Shown piece by piece: positions 9,999 through 18,537 of a DNA stretch of 64,000 nucleotides. The notes beneath the pieces were generated by a model. That model saw nothing but the letters and a program-made list of their open reading frames with translations, was not told the origin of the DNA and did no database searches. The position numbers and the translations under genes were made by a program. Numbering within the stretch: the stretch's first letter is position 1; each line of letters opens with the position of its first letter. The stretch is from JBAXTE01 sp963556065 (GTDB taxonomy: Bacteria; Bacteroidota; Bacteroidia; Bacteroidales; WCHB1-69): assembly GCA_963556065.3 (NCBI GenBank), contig CAUVYH020000009.1, forward strand, positions 62,001 through 126,000, given 5' to 3'.

Positions 9999-10988
9999 AT
10001 GAAAATTGCTGTAATTGGAGCTACCGGCTTAGTAGGCTCGGTAATGCTCAAAGTAATAGGAGAGGAAGGGCTTTCTCATCATGAAATAATTCCGGTGGCA
10101 TCCTCAAAATCAATCGGAAAGTTAGTCTTTCTGGGGAACAAGCAACTCCCAGTCGTTTCAATAGAGGAAGCGATGTCTCAAAATCCGCAGATTGCTGTTT
10201 TTTCTGCAGGGTCCTCGTTGTCTAAAATATGGGCACCCAAATTTGCTGCAGCCGGTACTTATGTCATTGACAATTCGTCCGCATGGCGTATGTTTGATGA
10301 TGTTCCATTGGTTGTGCCCGAAATCAATGCTCATGAGATTACCCAAACCACTAAAATAATTGCAAACCCCAATTGTTCAACGATACAGATGGTGCTTGCC
10401 TTAGCTCCGTTGCATCAAAGATATAAAATCCGTCGGCTGGTGATTTCCACTTACCAATCGGTAACCGGGACGGGAGTAAAAGCTGTTGCCCAGCTCGAAA
10501 ACGAACGTAAAAACCTTCCTGCGGATATGGCTTATCCTTATCCGATTGACTTAAATGTAATTCCACATGGAGGAGATTTCTTGGAAAACGGATATACTTC
10601 CGAAGAGGAAAAATTGGTGAATGAAACCCGTAAGATATTATCCGACTCTTCGCTGCAAATTACAGCTACCGTCGTGCGTGTTCCTGTATATGGGGGACAC
10701 TCGGAGGCTGTAAATGTAGAATTCTTAAACGACTACAACCTTGAGGATGTTGTTGATTTATTGTCGGAAACATCCGGTATCGTCGTTAAAAATAATCCGG
10801 GTACTTTCGATTACCCGATGCCTCTTTATTCGCAAAACAAAAATGAAGTATTTGTAGGAAGAATACGTCGTGACTTTTCTCAGCCAAAGACACTTAACCT
10901 ATGGATCGTTGCGGATAACCTCAGAAAAGGAGCTGCAACCAATGCTATCCAGATAGTAAAATATATTATTCAGTCGAAATTGGTGTGA
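9999..10988 (+). CDS. asd: Aspartate-semialdehyde dehydrogenase
   Basis: 329 residues, the usual length. It catalyses NADPH-dependent reductive dephosphorylation of aspartyl phosphate to aspartate semialdehyde, the branch point to lysine/diaminopimelate, threonine and methionine. The N-terminal Rossmann motif is GATGLVGSVML (7-17). The catalytic Cys126 lies in the signature NPNCSTIQMV, and the acid/base His234 in VYGGHSEAV. The ATG at 9999 places the Rossmann glycines at the normal distance from the N-terminus. It is transcribed alone, with a -7 box upstream and a strong hairpin immediately downstream. Nothing unusual is visible in the protein. Confidence 0.97.
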   Translation: MKIAVIGATGLVGSVMLKVIGEEGLSHHEIIPVASSKSIGKLVFLGNKQLPVVSIEEAMSQNPQIAVFSAGSSLSKIWAPKFAAAGTYVIDNSSAWRMFDDVPLVVPEINAHEITQTTKIIANPNCSTIQMVLALAPLHQRYKIRRLVISTYQSVTGTGVKAVAQLENERKNLPADMAYPYPIDLNVIPHGGDFLENGYTSEEEKLVNETRKILSDSSLQITATVVRVPVYGGHSEAVNVEFLNDYNLEDVVDLLSETSGIVVKNNPGTFDYPMPLYSQNKNEVFVGRIRRDFSQPKTLNLWIVADNLRKGAATNAIQIVKYIIQSKLV

Positions 10989-11006
10989 TTTGAAAAACAA
11001 CAGCAT

Positions 11007-11041
11007 AAAAAAAGAGATTGCAATTTGCAATCTCTTTTTTT
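11007..11041. terminator. Bidirectional intrinsic terminator between asd and the TPR gene
   Basis: A perfect 15-bp stem (arms 11007-11021 and 11027-11041, loop AATTT) starts with seven A and ends with seven T, so it can act on both strands. It sits between the convergent asd and TPR genes. Confidence 0.85.
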
Positions 11042-11058
11042 ATAAATTTTATCGTCGT

Positions 11059-11580
11059 TTATTTTGCCGACAGTAGGTTGAGTTTTTGGTTGGCTTCTTT
11101 GTGTCCTAAAGATGCGGCTTTTTCAAAATCGTCGCGAGCATCTGTGTTATATGCCAATTCAACTTCAATGTTTGCGCGGACAAAATAATATTCTGCATTG
11201 TTTTTATCAAGTTCAATGGCCTTATTCATGTCGCGGTAAGCAATTTTAAAATCTTCCTGATCTGCAAGAGCAATTGCTTTTTGAAAGAAAAAATCGGCGT
11301 TTTTAGGGTTTAAAGCAATCGCAACGGTAAAATCGTTAATGGCTTCTTCATTTTTACCGAGTTGAAAAAAAGCTTTCCCTCTAAAATAAAAAGAAGTTGC
11401 ATCGGTTGCATCTAACGAAATTGCTTTTGTGAGATCTTTAACGGCTCCTTTAAAATCATTTTGTTCGAATTTGGCTTTACCACTGTTGAATGCCATGGCG
11501 GCTTCTTTAGAATTTGAGGCATTCAGACTGATGATGCTCATCGTGAGAATGGCTACAAATACTAATGTGATCTTTTTCAT
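11059..11580 (-). CDS. Periplasmic tetratricopeptide-repeat protein
   Basis: 173 residues. A signal peptide (about 1-21, MKKITLVFVAILTMSIISLN) is followed by four TPR units between about residues 26 and 160, with recurring motifs such as A-x-x-x-F-x-x-G-K-A-x-F, AISLDATDATSFYFRGKA and AIALNPKNADFFFQKA. TPR proteins are protein-interaction scaffolds; no enzymatic domain is present and no partner can be named from context. The gene stands alone, with an exact -7 box 51 bases upstream and a shared terminator downstream. Confidence 0.85.
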   Translation of the reverse strand: MKKITLVFVAILTMSIISLNASNSKEAAMAFNSGKAKFEQNDFKGAVKDLTKAISLDATDATSFYFRGKAFFQLGKNEEAINDFTVAIALNPKNADFFFQKAIALADQEDFKIAYRDMNKAIELDKNNAEYYFVRANIEVELAYNTDARDDFEKAASLGHKEANQKLNLLSAK

Positions 11581-12041
11581 TTTTTTCGTTTCCCTTTGTT
11601 TTTATTAATTATTACCCTTTAATTAACTCGGCAAAGGTACACACTTTTTTTTAATTGACAAAATTATTAGTTAAATATGAGTTAATTAATTGACTTTCGA
11701 AATTACCTGATTTTCAATTGTTTGGATTTTATGGTTTTTGTATCCCTTATTTATCTAAGAATAATTATTTTGTTAATGTATTTTATTAACATTTTATCGA
11801 AATAAAATCTAAACTCAACTAATGCTTTATATATTTGTATATCATATAAATATATCATAAAATAGTAATTTATCTAAACGATATAAAAAAATGAAAACAA
11901 TTTAATTTGCATGTTTTTATTCGAATAAACATAAATAATATGTTATTTTTTAGTGACGAGTATGATGTAAAAAGTTGTTTTTATCAATATAATTACATTA
12001 AGCAGTGGGGGTAAATTTAAATCAATGATAGATTAATTTGT
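11581..12041. other. 461-bp AT-rich intergenic region, no gene seen
   Basis: This gap between recQ and the TPR gene is extremely AT-rich and contains only short open stretches. Apart from the TPR promoter near its left end I see no coding, RNA or repeat signal. The recQ 3' end lies at its right edge. Confidence 0.6.
11632..11639 (-). promoter_or_regulatory. Bacteroidota -7 promoter box for the TPR gene
   Basis: On the minus strand the sequence reads TACCTTTG, an exact TAnnTTTG match, 51 bases upstream of the TPR start. Confidence 0.5.
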
Positions 12042-13883
12042 CTAGTGTGGCTTTTTATCCATTGCCGACCTAATATTGTGTTGCTGGCAATAAGCAATAA
12101 TAGATTGTAGAAAGTGAGTTCCGTACTTTTCAATTTTATATACCCCAAAACCTGAAATACGGCTTAATTCCGTCGGTGTTTGCGGATAATAAGAGCACAA
12201 CTCATAAAGGGTGTTGTCCGAAAGAATAACAAAAGGCGGGACCCCCTGGCTATTAGCTATTTGCATTCTCAATAATCGTAGATTTGCGAAAAGTTGCTTG
12301 TCGTAATTTTCATTTTTAATCTTGGAAATAATATTTTCTGATGATTTCAAGCGAACCAACATTACCTTCCGCATATTCTTTAGTACTAAAACAGCTTTGG
12401 ATGTAATTTTCAATTTAGGATACTGGTCTTCGGTTTGAACTAAAATTTCCTGCTGAATAAGTTGTTGTATTACCGATTTCCAAAAAAAATCGGGCTTATC
12501 CGAGCCAATGCCGAATGTTTTCAAAGTTCTCATTTCGGGTGTAATCTTTGCGATGTTTGCCCCCCTTAAAAAATCGACGATCAAGCTTGCTCCAAACCGC
12601 TCTTCGAGCCGAACAACAGCGGATAGAACTTTTTGTGCTTCGATGGTCCCATCGTATTCATCTACTGTAGAGAGACAAAAATCGCACGATTTACAATTTC
12701 CGCTATGCTTTTCATTAAAATAGTTCATTAAAAATTTCCGTCGGCACGATGCAATTTCGGCATAAGCGGCCATTTTCCCTAATTTTTGATGCAATATGGC
12801 ATTTGTTTCAATATCCTCTCCCTCGTCAATCATCCTTCGCCATTTAGCAACGTCCCCTTTTGAGTAAAAAAGAAAAGCTTCGGCATGTGCTCCATCACGA
12901 CCGGCTCGTCCAGTTTCTTGATAATATCCTTCTATATTTTTGGGTAAATCCGCATGAATTACGAAACGAACATTCGATTTGTCTATTCCCATTCCAAAAG
13001 CAATGGTGGCCACTACAATCTTAATATTATCTCTGGAAAATTCCGACTGTACTTGAGATCGTAATTCAGAATCCATTCCTGCATGATAAAATGCCACGGA
13101 ATAACCCAGCGAGCTGATATATGCCGCCATCTTTTCGGTTGATTTGCGCGATAGGCAATAAATGATTCCTGAGTTTTGGCTGTTTTTGCGCAAATACTCG
13201 GGTAAAAACTCCGTCAACTCCCGCTTTGGCTTTACATAATAATAGATATTTTCACGGTTGAATGAGGATCTGAAAACGATAACATCCCGTAATTCAAGCA
13301 TCTTTATAATATCGACTTGGGTGGTATTATCGGCACTTGCCGTTAACGCCATCATCGGTACCGAAGGAAAGGATCTTCGCAGTGAACTTAGGTTTAGGTA
13401 CTCGGGACGAAAATCATGGCCCCAGTGCGAAATACAATGTGCTTCGTCAATGGCAAAAAGAGAAATATTCATCTTTTTCAAAAAGTCGAACATAAATCCC
13501 GATTCTTGCAAACGCTCCGGTGAAACATACAATAACTTCGGTTGGCTATGGTAAAGCTGACTCAAAATTTCTTGCTGCTGTTCAAACGATTGCACCGAAT
13601 TCAGGCTTACAGCGGGAACACCATTGGCAACCAAGCCATCCACCTGATCTTTCATTAGTGAAATGAGCGGAGAAATAACCACGGTAAGTCCTTCCATCAT
13701 CAGCGCCGGAATTTGAAAACACAATGATTTTCCTCCACCTGTGGGCATTAGCACAAGCGTATCCCGGCCATTTAATGTTGCATTGATAATTTCTTCTTGT
13801 CGATCGCGAAAACCGGTATATCCGAAATACTTCAACAACACCGCTTTCGGCTCAATCGAACTCAGGCCAGTGGGTGTTTCCAT
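12042..13883 (-). CDS. recQ: ATP-dependent DNA helicase RecQ
   Basis: 613 residues, typical for RecQ. It is a 3'-to-5' DNA helicase used in recombination and fork repair. Visible motifs: the Q-motif region (FRDRQEEII, Q29), Walker A TGGGKS (48-53), DEAH box 146-149 followed by the aromatic-rich loop CISHWGHDFRPEY, and motif VI QETGRAGRDG. The RecQ-Ct zinc site has C380, C397, C400 and C403. A winged-helix region follows, then an HRDC domain (about 530-600). The start ATG overlaps the stop of the upstream lipoprotein gene by one base (TAATG), which suggests translational coupling. Confidence 0.97.
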   Translation of the reverse strand: METPTGLSSIEPKAVLLKYFGYTGFRDRQEEIINATLNGRDTLVLMPTGGGKSLCFQIPALMMEGLTVVISPLISLMKDQVDGLVANGVPAVSLNSVQSFEQQQEILSQLYHSQPKLLYVSPERLQESGFMFDFLKKMNISLFAIDEAHCISHWGHDFRPEYLNLSSLRRSFPSVPMMALTASADNTTQVDIIKMLELRDVIVFRSSFNRENIYYYVKPKRELTEFLPEYLRKNSQNSGIIYCLSRKSTEKMAAYISSLGYSVAFYHAGMDSELRSQVQSEFSRDNIKIVVATIAFGMGIDKSNVRFVIHADLPKNIEGYYQETGRAGRDGAHAEAFLFYSKGDVAKWRRMIDEGEDIETNAILHQKLGKMAAYAEIASCRRKFLMNYFNEKHSGNCKSCDFCLSTVDEYDGTIEAQKVLSAVVRLEERFGASLIVDFLRGANIAKITPEMRTLKTFGIGSDKPDFFWKSVIQQLIQQEILVQTEDQYPKLKITSKAVLVLKNMRKVMLVRLKSSENIISKIKNENYDKQLFANLRLLRMQIANSQGVPPFVILSDNTLYELCSYYPQTPTELSRISGFGVYKIEKYGTHFLQSIIAYCQQHNIRSAMDKKPH

Positions 13884-14395
13884 TAATGTTTTTTTATGAT
13901 AATTTCGGGGGATGATATTTTATTGCTCAGGTGTAAAGCCCGGTCACAGATTTGACAATCGAAGCGAATGGTGTCGTAATTTGAGGTAATATTGTTAATT
14001 GGAATCTGAATGGATATTGTCCCTTTTAACGGTTGATCTTCCGTTGAAGTGTTCAGAATAGGGATCCGGGCATTGAATGTTTCGTACAGTGTGGGTTTCA
14101 CAAAAACGCCATGCTGCTTTTCGTAATACTCGATAAAAAAATTATAGTAATAAATCGAGGAGGTATCGTAGGGAGCATAAGTATCAGTTTCACTCAGCCC
14201 AATATCGCCATCGCCGTCGGTAAAATCAATCATCAGCAATCCGTAGTTGTCGATGCCCGTTCCATTGTCTATTTTGCTTATATTGTTGAATGTAATCTTA
14301 GGTTCTACAGGGTATTCCTCCATTTTTTTGCACGACGACCCTCCGAGAATAAAACCCGCAGCAATGAAAAAAATGATAAAAAATCGACTATGCAT
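13883..14395 (-). CDS. Bacteroidota lipoprotein of unknown function
   Basis: 170 residues from the ATG at 14395, chosen because it opens a lipoprotein signal peptide (MHSRFFIIFFIAAGFILGGS then Cys-Lys-Lys). A longer frame to 14440 would add 15 unlikely residues. The mature part carries an acidic motif, DFTDGDGDIGLSETD, and a C-terminal beta-rich half with DTIRFDCQICDRALHLSN. It is a small envelope-anchored protein; no enzymatic signature is recognised and I assign no function. The stop codon overlaps the recQ start by one base, so the two are translated from one message. The start lies only 57 bases from the divergent LuxE-like gene. Confidence 0.75.
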   Translation of the reverse strand: MHSRFFIIFFIAAGFILGGSSCKKMEEYPVEPKITFNNISKIDNGTGIDNYGLLMIDFTDGDGDIGLSETDTYAPYDTSSIYYYNFFIEYYEKQHGVFVKPTLYETFNARIPILNTSTEDQPLKGTISIQIPINNITSNYDTIRFDCQICDRALHLSNKISSPEIIIKKH

Positions 14396-14406
14396 ACAAA
14401 ACCTGT

Positions 14407-14414
14407 TATCTTTG
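14407..14414 (+). promoter_or_regulatory. Bacteroidota -7 promoter box for the LuxE-like gene
   Basis: TATCTTTG is an exact TAnnTTTG match 38 bases before the ATG at 14453. It lies in the 57-bp gap between divergent genes. Confidence 0.55.
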
Positions 14415-14452
14415 CAAAAAATAATAATTATAAAAGACAAAAGTACTTTAAA

Positions 14453-15454
14453 ATGACTGATTTTGTCTCTTCTTTTGCAAAAAAAATTTTCAACATCTCT
14501 TCATTTGACGATTTTTCGATGCGGACCATTGAGTTGTTCCATTACCAATATAGCCATTGCAGCATTTATAAAACCTATACCGAAGGATTGATGATAGATC
14601 CCGAGAAGGTAGATTCTATCGAAAAAATTCCATTCCTTCCTATTCAGTTTTTTAAGCGGCATTTGATTCTTTCTTCAAATAAAAATCCGAAAATTTGTTT
14701 TGAAAGTAGTGCTACCACGAGCACTAATGTATCTAAGCATTATTTATGTTCACCGGAAATTTACGTCGAAAGTTTTACTCGGAGTTTTTCGTCGGTATTC
14801 GGAGATCCCTCGAATTCTGCAATTCTGGCTTTGCTACCTTCTTATCTCGAACGCTCCGGCTCCTCTCTGGTTTACATGGCTGATCGGTTAATACAGTTGT
14901 CAAAACACAAAGAATCCGGATTCTTTCTCTCTAATTTTGAAGAGTTGTATTATACACTAACTCAATTGTCGCAACAAAAAATCAAAACAATTCTTTTGGG
15001 AGTAACTTTTGGTTTGTTGGATTTTATTGAAAAGTATCACCTTGTTTTTCCTGAGTTAACCATTATAGAAACAGGAGGAATGAAAGGCCGTCGCGAAGAG
15101 ATCACGCGGTTGCAGCTGCACGAATTACTTTGCAATGGGTTCGGGGTGAAAAAAGTATATTCGGAATATGGTATGACCGAGCTTCTCTCTCAGGCTTATA
15201 CTCACGGAGAAATGCAGTTTTTTTGTCCTCCATGGATGAAAGTCCTCGTCAGAGAAACCAACGACCCGTTGTCGGTGAGCCTGCAGGGAAAAAATGGCGG
15301 ATTAAATATTATTGATCTGGCGAATATCGAGAGTTGTGCATTTATTGCCACGCAAGATTTGGGAACCGTTTATGCAGATGGCTCGTTCGAGGTATTGGGT
15401 CGCTTTGATGACAGCGATATCCGGGGATGTAACTTAATGGTAGCGGAAGGGTAA
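14453..15454 (+). CDS. LuxE-like acyl-protein synthetase family protein
   Basis: 333 residues from the ATG at 14453. The frame is open further upstream, but that part overlaps the divergent lipoprotein gene and precedes the -7 box. It resembles the LuxE/acyl-protein synthetase family of adenylate-forming enzymes: the N-terminal IPFLPIQFFKRH stretch, the Ser/Thr-rich loop FESSATTSTNVSKHY (ATP-phosphate binding in this superfamily), ETGGMKGRREE, and YSEYGMTELLSQAY, the counterpart of the YGxTE adenylation motif. LuxE activates fatty acids for luciferase-linked reduction, but no luxC or other lux gene is present. The substrate is therefore unknown and a role in activating a carboxylic acid is inference. 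Confidence 0.85.
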   Translation: MTDFVSSFAKKIFNISSFDDFSMRTIELFHYQYSHCSIYKTYTEGLMIDPEKVDSIEKIPFLPIQFFKRHLILSSNKNPKICFESSATTSTNVSKHYLCSPEIYVESFTRSFSSVFGDPSNSAILALLPSYLERSGSSLVYMADRLIQLSKHKESGFFLSNFEELYYTLTQLSQQKIKTILLGVTFGLLDFIEKYHLVFPELTIIETGGMKGRREEITRLQLHELLCNGFGVKKVYSEYGMTELLSQAYTHGEMQFFCPPWMKVLVRETNDPLSVSLQGKNGGLNIIDLANIESCAFIATQDLGTVYADGSFEVLGRFDDSDIRGCNLMVAEG

Positions 15455-15473
15455 GGAGACGAACGCATCATGA

Positions 15474-15490
15474 AAAAATCATAGATTTTT
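15474..15490. terminator. Weak hairpin after the LuxE-like gene
   Basis: AAAAATC, a 3-base loop, then GATTTTT, 20 bases after the stop and in the gap between convergent genes. The stem is short and AT-only apart from one pair, so a terminator role is tentative. Confidence 0.3.
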
Positions 15491-15634
15491 ATAATTTTTC
15501 TTGAATCGTTGATCAAAGGAAAGACTTAAGATTTTTGTTTTCTCAAAAAAGCGAGTTTAAAGAGATTTGCACCAATTTTATTTTAGGTAAATCGAAACCG
15601 TTGTAAAACGTCACCCTTTTGTGTATGTAATGTT

Positions 15635-16753
15635 TTAGTCTTTAAAAATAGTAATTAAAAATTTATCCAGCTCTTCTCCCCTGAGATTTTTTGCTACTAC
15701 TTTTCCTTCCGGATCGAGAATTACTGTAGCCGGAATACTTTTAACACCGAACATTTTTGCCGGTTCCGAATCCCAATATTTTAGGTCACTTACCTGAGTC
15801 CATCTCAACCCATCGCTTACGATCGCTTGTTTCCAATTGGCTTCCATCTTATCAAGAGAAACACCAAAAATTTCAAGACCTTTACTATTGTATTTGTTGT
15901 AAACTTGAACCATGTGGGGGTTTTCCATGCGGCACGGACGACACCATGAAGCCCAGAAATCGATAATTACCCATTTGCCCCTGAATTCGCTGAGTTTTCT
16001 GATGTTGCCCGCAGAATCTTTTTGAATGATGTCGGGGGCTACACTTCCTGTTATTGTTGCTTTCGAAGAGACGATTCTCGTGTTGAACTCTTTAGCAAAA
16101 ACATTATCGGGAAATTTCTTGATTAACGATTGAGCGACTAAGTCAAATAAATCGGGAAATGATGCTTGTGGAAGATTGTCTATAATTGCTAAATTCGATA
16201 AAAGCCCCGGTTCTTTTTGAAGAATAGAAGCAATCTCTTCTTTGCGGAAGGTGTCATTTTTATACCAGGAAGCTTGTAGTGCAACATTATCGGAGGTGTT
16301 TCCATTTTGGTTATTTGCCTTAAAAACATTTTGAATACTGTCTGATTTTGCTCGGTATTTTTCATCGAGAAGTCGAAATTTCATCAACTGTTTATTTTCA
16401 TTAGAAGTGCTTTCTACCTTTGCAAACTGATAATTTTTTGACGGATCAATGATGAGGGCTGTTTTTTCGCCCGGAACGAGAATTAAAAGCGTGTTATTTC
16501 CACTAAAAAATAATCGATAAAAATCATATTTGGGCAATTTTGTATTCAACTGAAATTTTCCGTTCTCGTCCACAACAGCGGAATCTATTATTGGATTTTT
16601 AGCGTTGTCAAAGTGCTGAAGCATCACCTTGTTTCCTGTAAACTTAACCCCCGGCACAGCTAGATAGGTGCCTTTAATCGTTGTGATTTCTGATTTTTGT
16701 GCGGAAATTGCAAGAGGAAGTATTAACATAATTGAAATGAGAAGGTGTTTCAT
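15635..16753 (-). CDS. TlpA/ResA-like thiol-disulfide oxidoreductase with N-terminal DUF4369-like domain
   Basis: 372 residues from the ATG at 16753, which opens the signal peptide MKHLLISIMLILPLAISAQ; the longer frame to 16894 is rejected. The N-terminal half (about 25-130) resembles the DUF4369 domain common in Bacteroidota (IKGTYLAV..., DSAVVDENGKFQ). The C-terminal thioredoxin fold (about 240-372) has the active site W270-C271-R-P-C274 and the cis-proline segment VKSIPATVILD. Proteins of this design act outside the cytoplasm and reduce or isomerise disulfides, or help cytochrome maturation. No cytochrome gene is adjacent, so the substrate is unknown. Confidence 0.9.
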   Translation of the reverse strand: MKHLLISIMLILPLAISAQKSEITTIKGTYLAVPGVKFTGNKVMLQHFDNAKNPIIDSAVVDENGKFQLNTKLPKYDFYRLFFSGNNTLLILVPGEKTALIIDPSKNYQFAKVESTSNENKQLMKFRLLDEKYRAKSDSIQNVFKANNQNGNTSDNVALQASWYKNDTFRKEEIASILQKEPGLLSNLAIIDNLPQASFPDLFDLVAQSLIKKFPDNVFAKEFNTRIVSSKATITGSVAPDIIQKDSAGNIRKLSEFRGKWVIIDFWASWCRPCRMENPHMVQVYNKYNSKGLEIFGVSLDKMEANWKQAIVSDGLRWTQVSDLKYWDSEPAKMFGVKSIPATVILDPEGKVVAKNLRGEELDKFLITIFKD

Positions 16754-16988
16754 TATATCACGTTTTAAATTAATTAGGATGTAAAAATACGAAGAAAATC
16801 GAATATCTTCAATTAATGACGAAAAAAACATCTGAAACAGACAGGGATCGCATTCCAATGCAATTTGTTTAACGGTGATAGGGCTATAACTCAAGCGGGG
16901 GAATTAAATTTCACCAAACTCATCAAATGTTGATAACTATTTTAAGGTTTATTCAGATTCTAATGTCAACTATTAGGGTAATTCATCT

Positions 16989-16996
16989 TATCTTTG
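16989..16996 (+). promoter_or_regulatory. Bacteroidota -7 promoter box for dnaB
   Basis: TATCTTTG, an exact TAnnTTTG match 16 bases before the dnaB ATG, implying a very short leader of roughly ten bases. Confidence 0.55.
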
Positions 16997-17012
16997 AAAA
17001 AATTTTCACTCA

Positions 17013-18521
17013 ATGGCAGAAGTTACTCGAAAAACAAAAAAGCAAGAATCCGCAATTCCTGATTTATCGCAATATGGCAAGGTTCCGCCTCAGGCAATGG
17101 ACATAGAAGAAGCCGTGTTAGGGTCGATGATGCTAAATCAGAATGCACTTAACATCATTATTGATCAGCTTACCCCTCCAATGTTTTACAAAGAGATTCA
17201 TGCTCGCATATTTAGTGCAATTCAACGATTATTTGCCACCAGCTCGCCGATTGACATTCTTACGGTAACCAATGAATTAAAAAAGACCGGGGATCTTGAT
17301 ATTGTAGGCGGTCCATTTTATATTGCATCCCTTACCAATAGGGTCTCTTCTGCAGCTAATATTGAGTTTCATACCCGAATTTTAGCAGAAAAATTTATTC
17401 AGCGCGAGCTTATTCGTGTATCCAACAATATCCTCACAGATGCTTATAAAGATTCTACCGATGCTATTGAATTACTGGACAAAGCCGCTCAAGAAATGTT
17501 TGATATTGCAGAATCGAATTTTAAGAAAAAGATACAGGACATGCCTAGTTTGGTTCGTGAAGCAGTAAAAAATATCGAAAATGCCAAAGATCACGAAGAC
17601 CAGTTGAGCGGAATTCCCAGCGGTTTTGTAGAACTGGATCGAATCACTTCGGGCTGGCAGCGATCGGATTTGGTAATTATTGCAGCTCGTCCCGGGATGG
17701 GTAAAACCGCTTTTGTTCTCTCTATGGCTCGAAATATGGCCGTTACATATCATAAACCCATTGCTATCTTTTCACTTGAAATGTCCTCGATTCAACTCAT
17801 TACTCGTCTAATCTCTTCCGAATCGAGAATTCCTAATGATAAGTTAAAGTCCGGGAGACTGGATGGGCACGAGTGGCAACAGTTACTCGATAAAATTACC
17901 CCGATTACCGAAGCCAAGATGATGATTGATGATACTCCCGGATTATCGGTATTCGAACTTCGTGCAAAAGCCCGTAGGTTTAAACAACAATATGATATTC
18001 AGTGTATAGTGATCGACTACTTGCAGTTGATGACTGCGGGTGGTGATGCTAAAGGGAATCGAGAACAGGAAATCAGTACGATCTCTCGATCGCTTAAGAA
18101 TTTGGCCAAAGAATTGGATATTCCAATCATTGCTCTTTCCCAGTTAAATCGTGGGGTAGAAACCAGAACGGGGAGCAAAAAACCTCAACTTGCCGACCTT
18201 CGCGAATCGGGAGCTATCGAACAGGATGCAGATATGGTAATGTTTATTTATCGCCCGGAATATTATCATCTCGACACGTTTGAAGATCAGACCCCGACTC
18301 AGGGAATGGCTGAAATTATTATCGCAAAACACCGTAACGGAGCTTTAGCCGATGTGCGATTGCGCTTTATTTCGCAGTTTGCCCAATTTGACAATCTTGA
18401 CAGTGATGCAGAAGATATGTTTTTGATGCCGAATAATAATTTTGATAACACGATGCCGTTTACCACCAAAACGATGCAGTCTAAAATGAATGATGACTCT
18501 GACGAGGAATCCCCTTTTTAA
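17013..18521 (+). CDS. dnaB: Replicative DNA helicase DnaB
   Basis: 502 residues, typical of Bacteroidota DnaB. It is the hexameric replicative helicase that unwinds DNA at the fork and recruits primase. The N-terminal DnaB_N domain (about 20-125, starts PPQAMDIEEAVLGSMM) is followed by a linker and the RecA-like ATPase: Walker A ARPGMGKT (225-232), Walker B region IQCIVIDYLQLM, and QLNRGVETR with the arginine-finger stretch. The C-terminal tail is acidic (DDSDEESPF), as in relatives. No intein interrupts it. A conserved exported-protein gene follows after 16 bases, probably on the same transcript. Confidence 0.97.
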   Translation: MAEVTRKTKKQESAIPDLSQYGKVPPQAMDIEEAVLGSMMLNQNALNIIIDQLTPPMFYKEIHARIFSAIQRLFATSSPIDILTVTNELKKTGDLDIVGGPFYIASLTNRVSSAANIEFHTRILAEKFIQRELIRVSNNILTDAYKDSTDAIELLDKAAQEMFDIAESNFKKKIQDMPSLVREAVKNIENAKDHEDQLSGIPSGFVELDRITSGWQRSDLVIIAARPGMGKTAFVLSMARNMAVTYHKPIAIFSLEMSSIQLITRLISSESRIPNDKLKSGRLDGHEWQQLLDKITPITEAKMMIDDTPGLSVFELRAKARRFKQQYDIQCIVIDYLQLMTAGGDAKGNREQEISTISRSLKNLAKELDIPIIALSQLNRGVETRTGSKKPQLADLRESGAIEQDADMVMFIYRPEYYHLDTFEDQTPTQGMAEIIIAKHRNGALADVRLRFISQFAQFDNLDSDAEDMFLMPNNNFDNTMPFTTKTMQSKMNDDSDEESPF

Positions 18522-18537
18522 CATTTTGTAATCAGAT

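Noticed and set aside
11581..12041. Origin of replication or RNA gene in the AT-rich gap
   Set aside because: No DnaA-box cluster or stable structure could be picked out by eye; low complexity alone is not evidence.
14111..14452. Upstream extension of the LuxE-like frame
   Set aside because: It overlaps the divergent lipoprotein gene and precedes the -7 box at 14407; the ATG at 14453 gives a family-like N-terminus.
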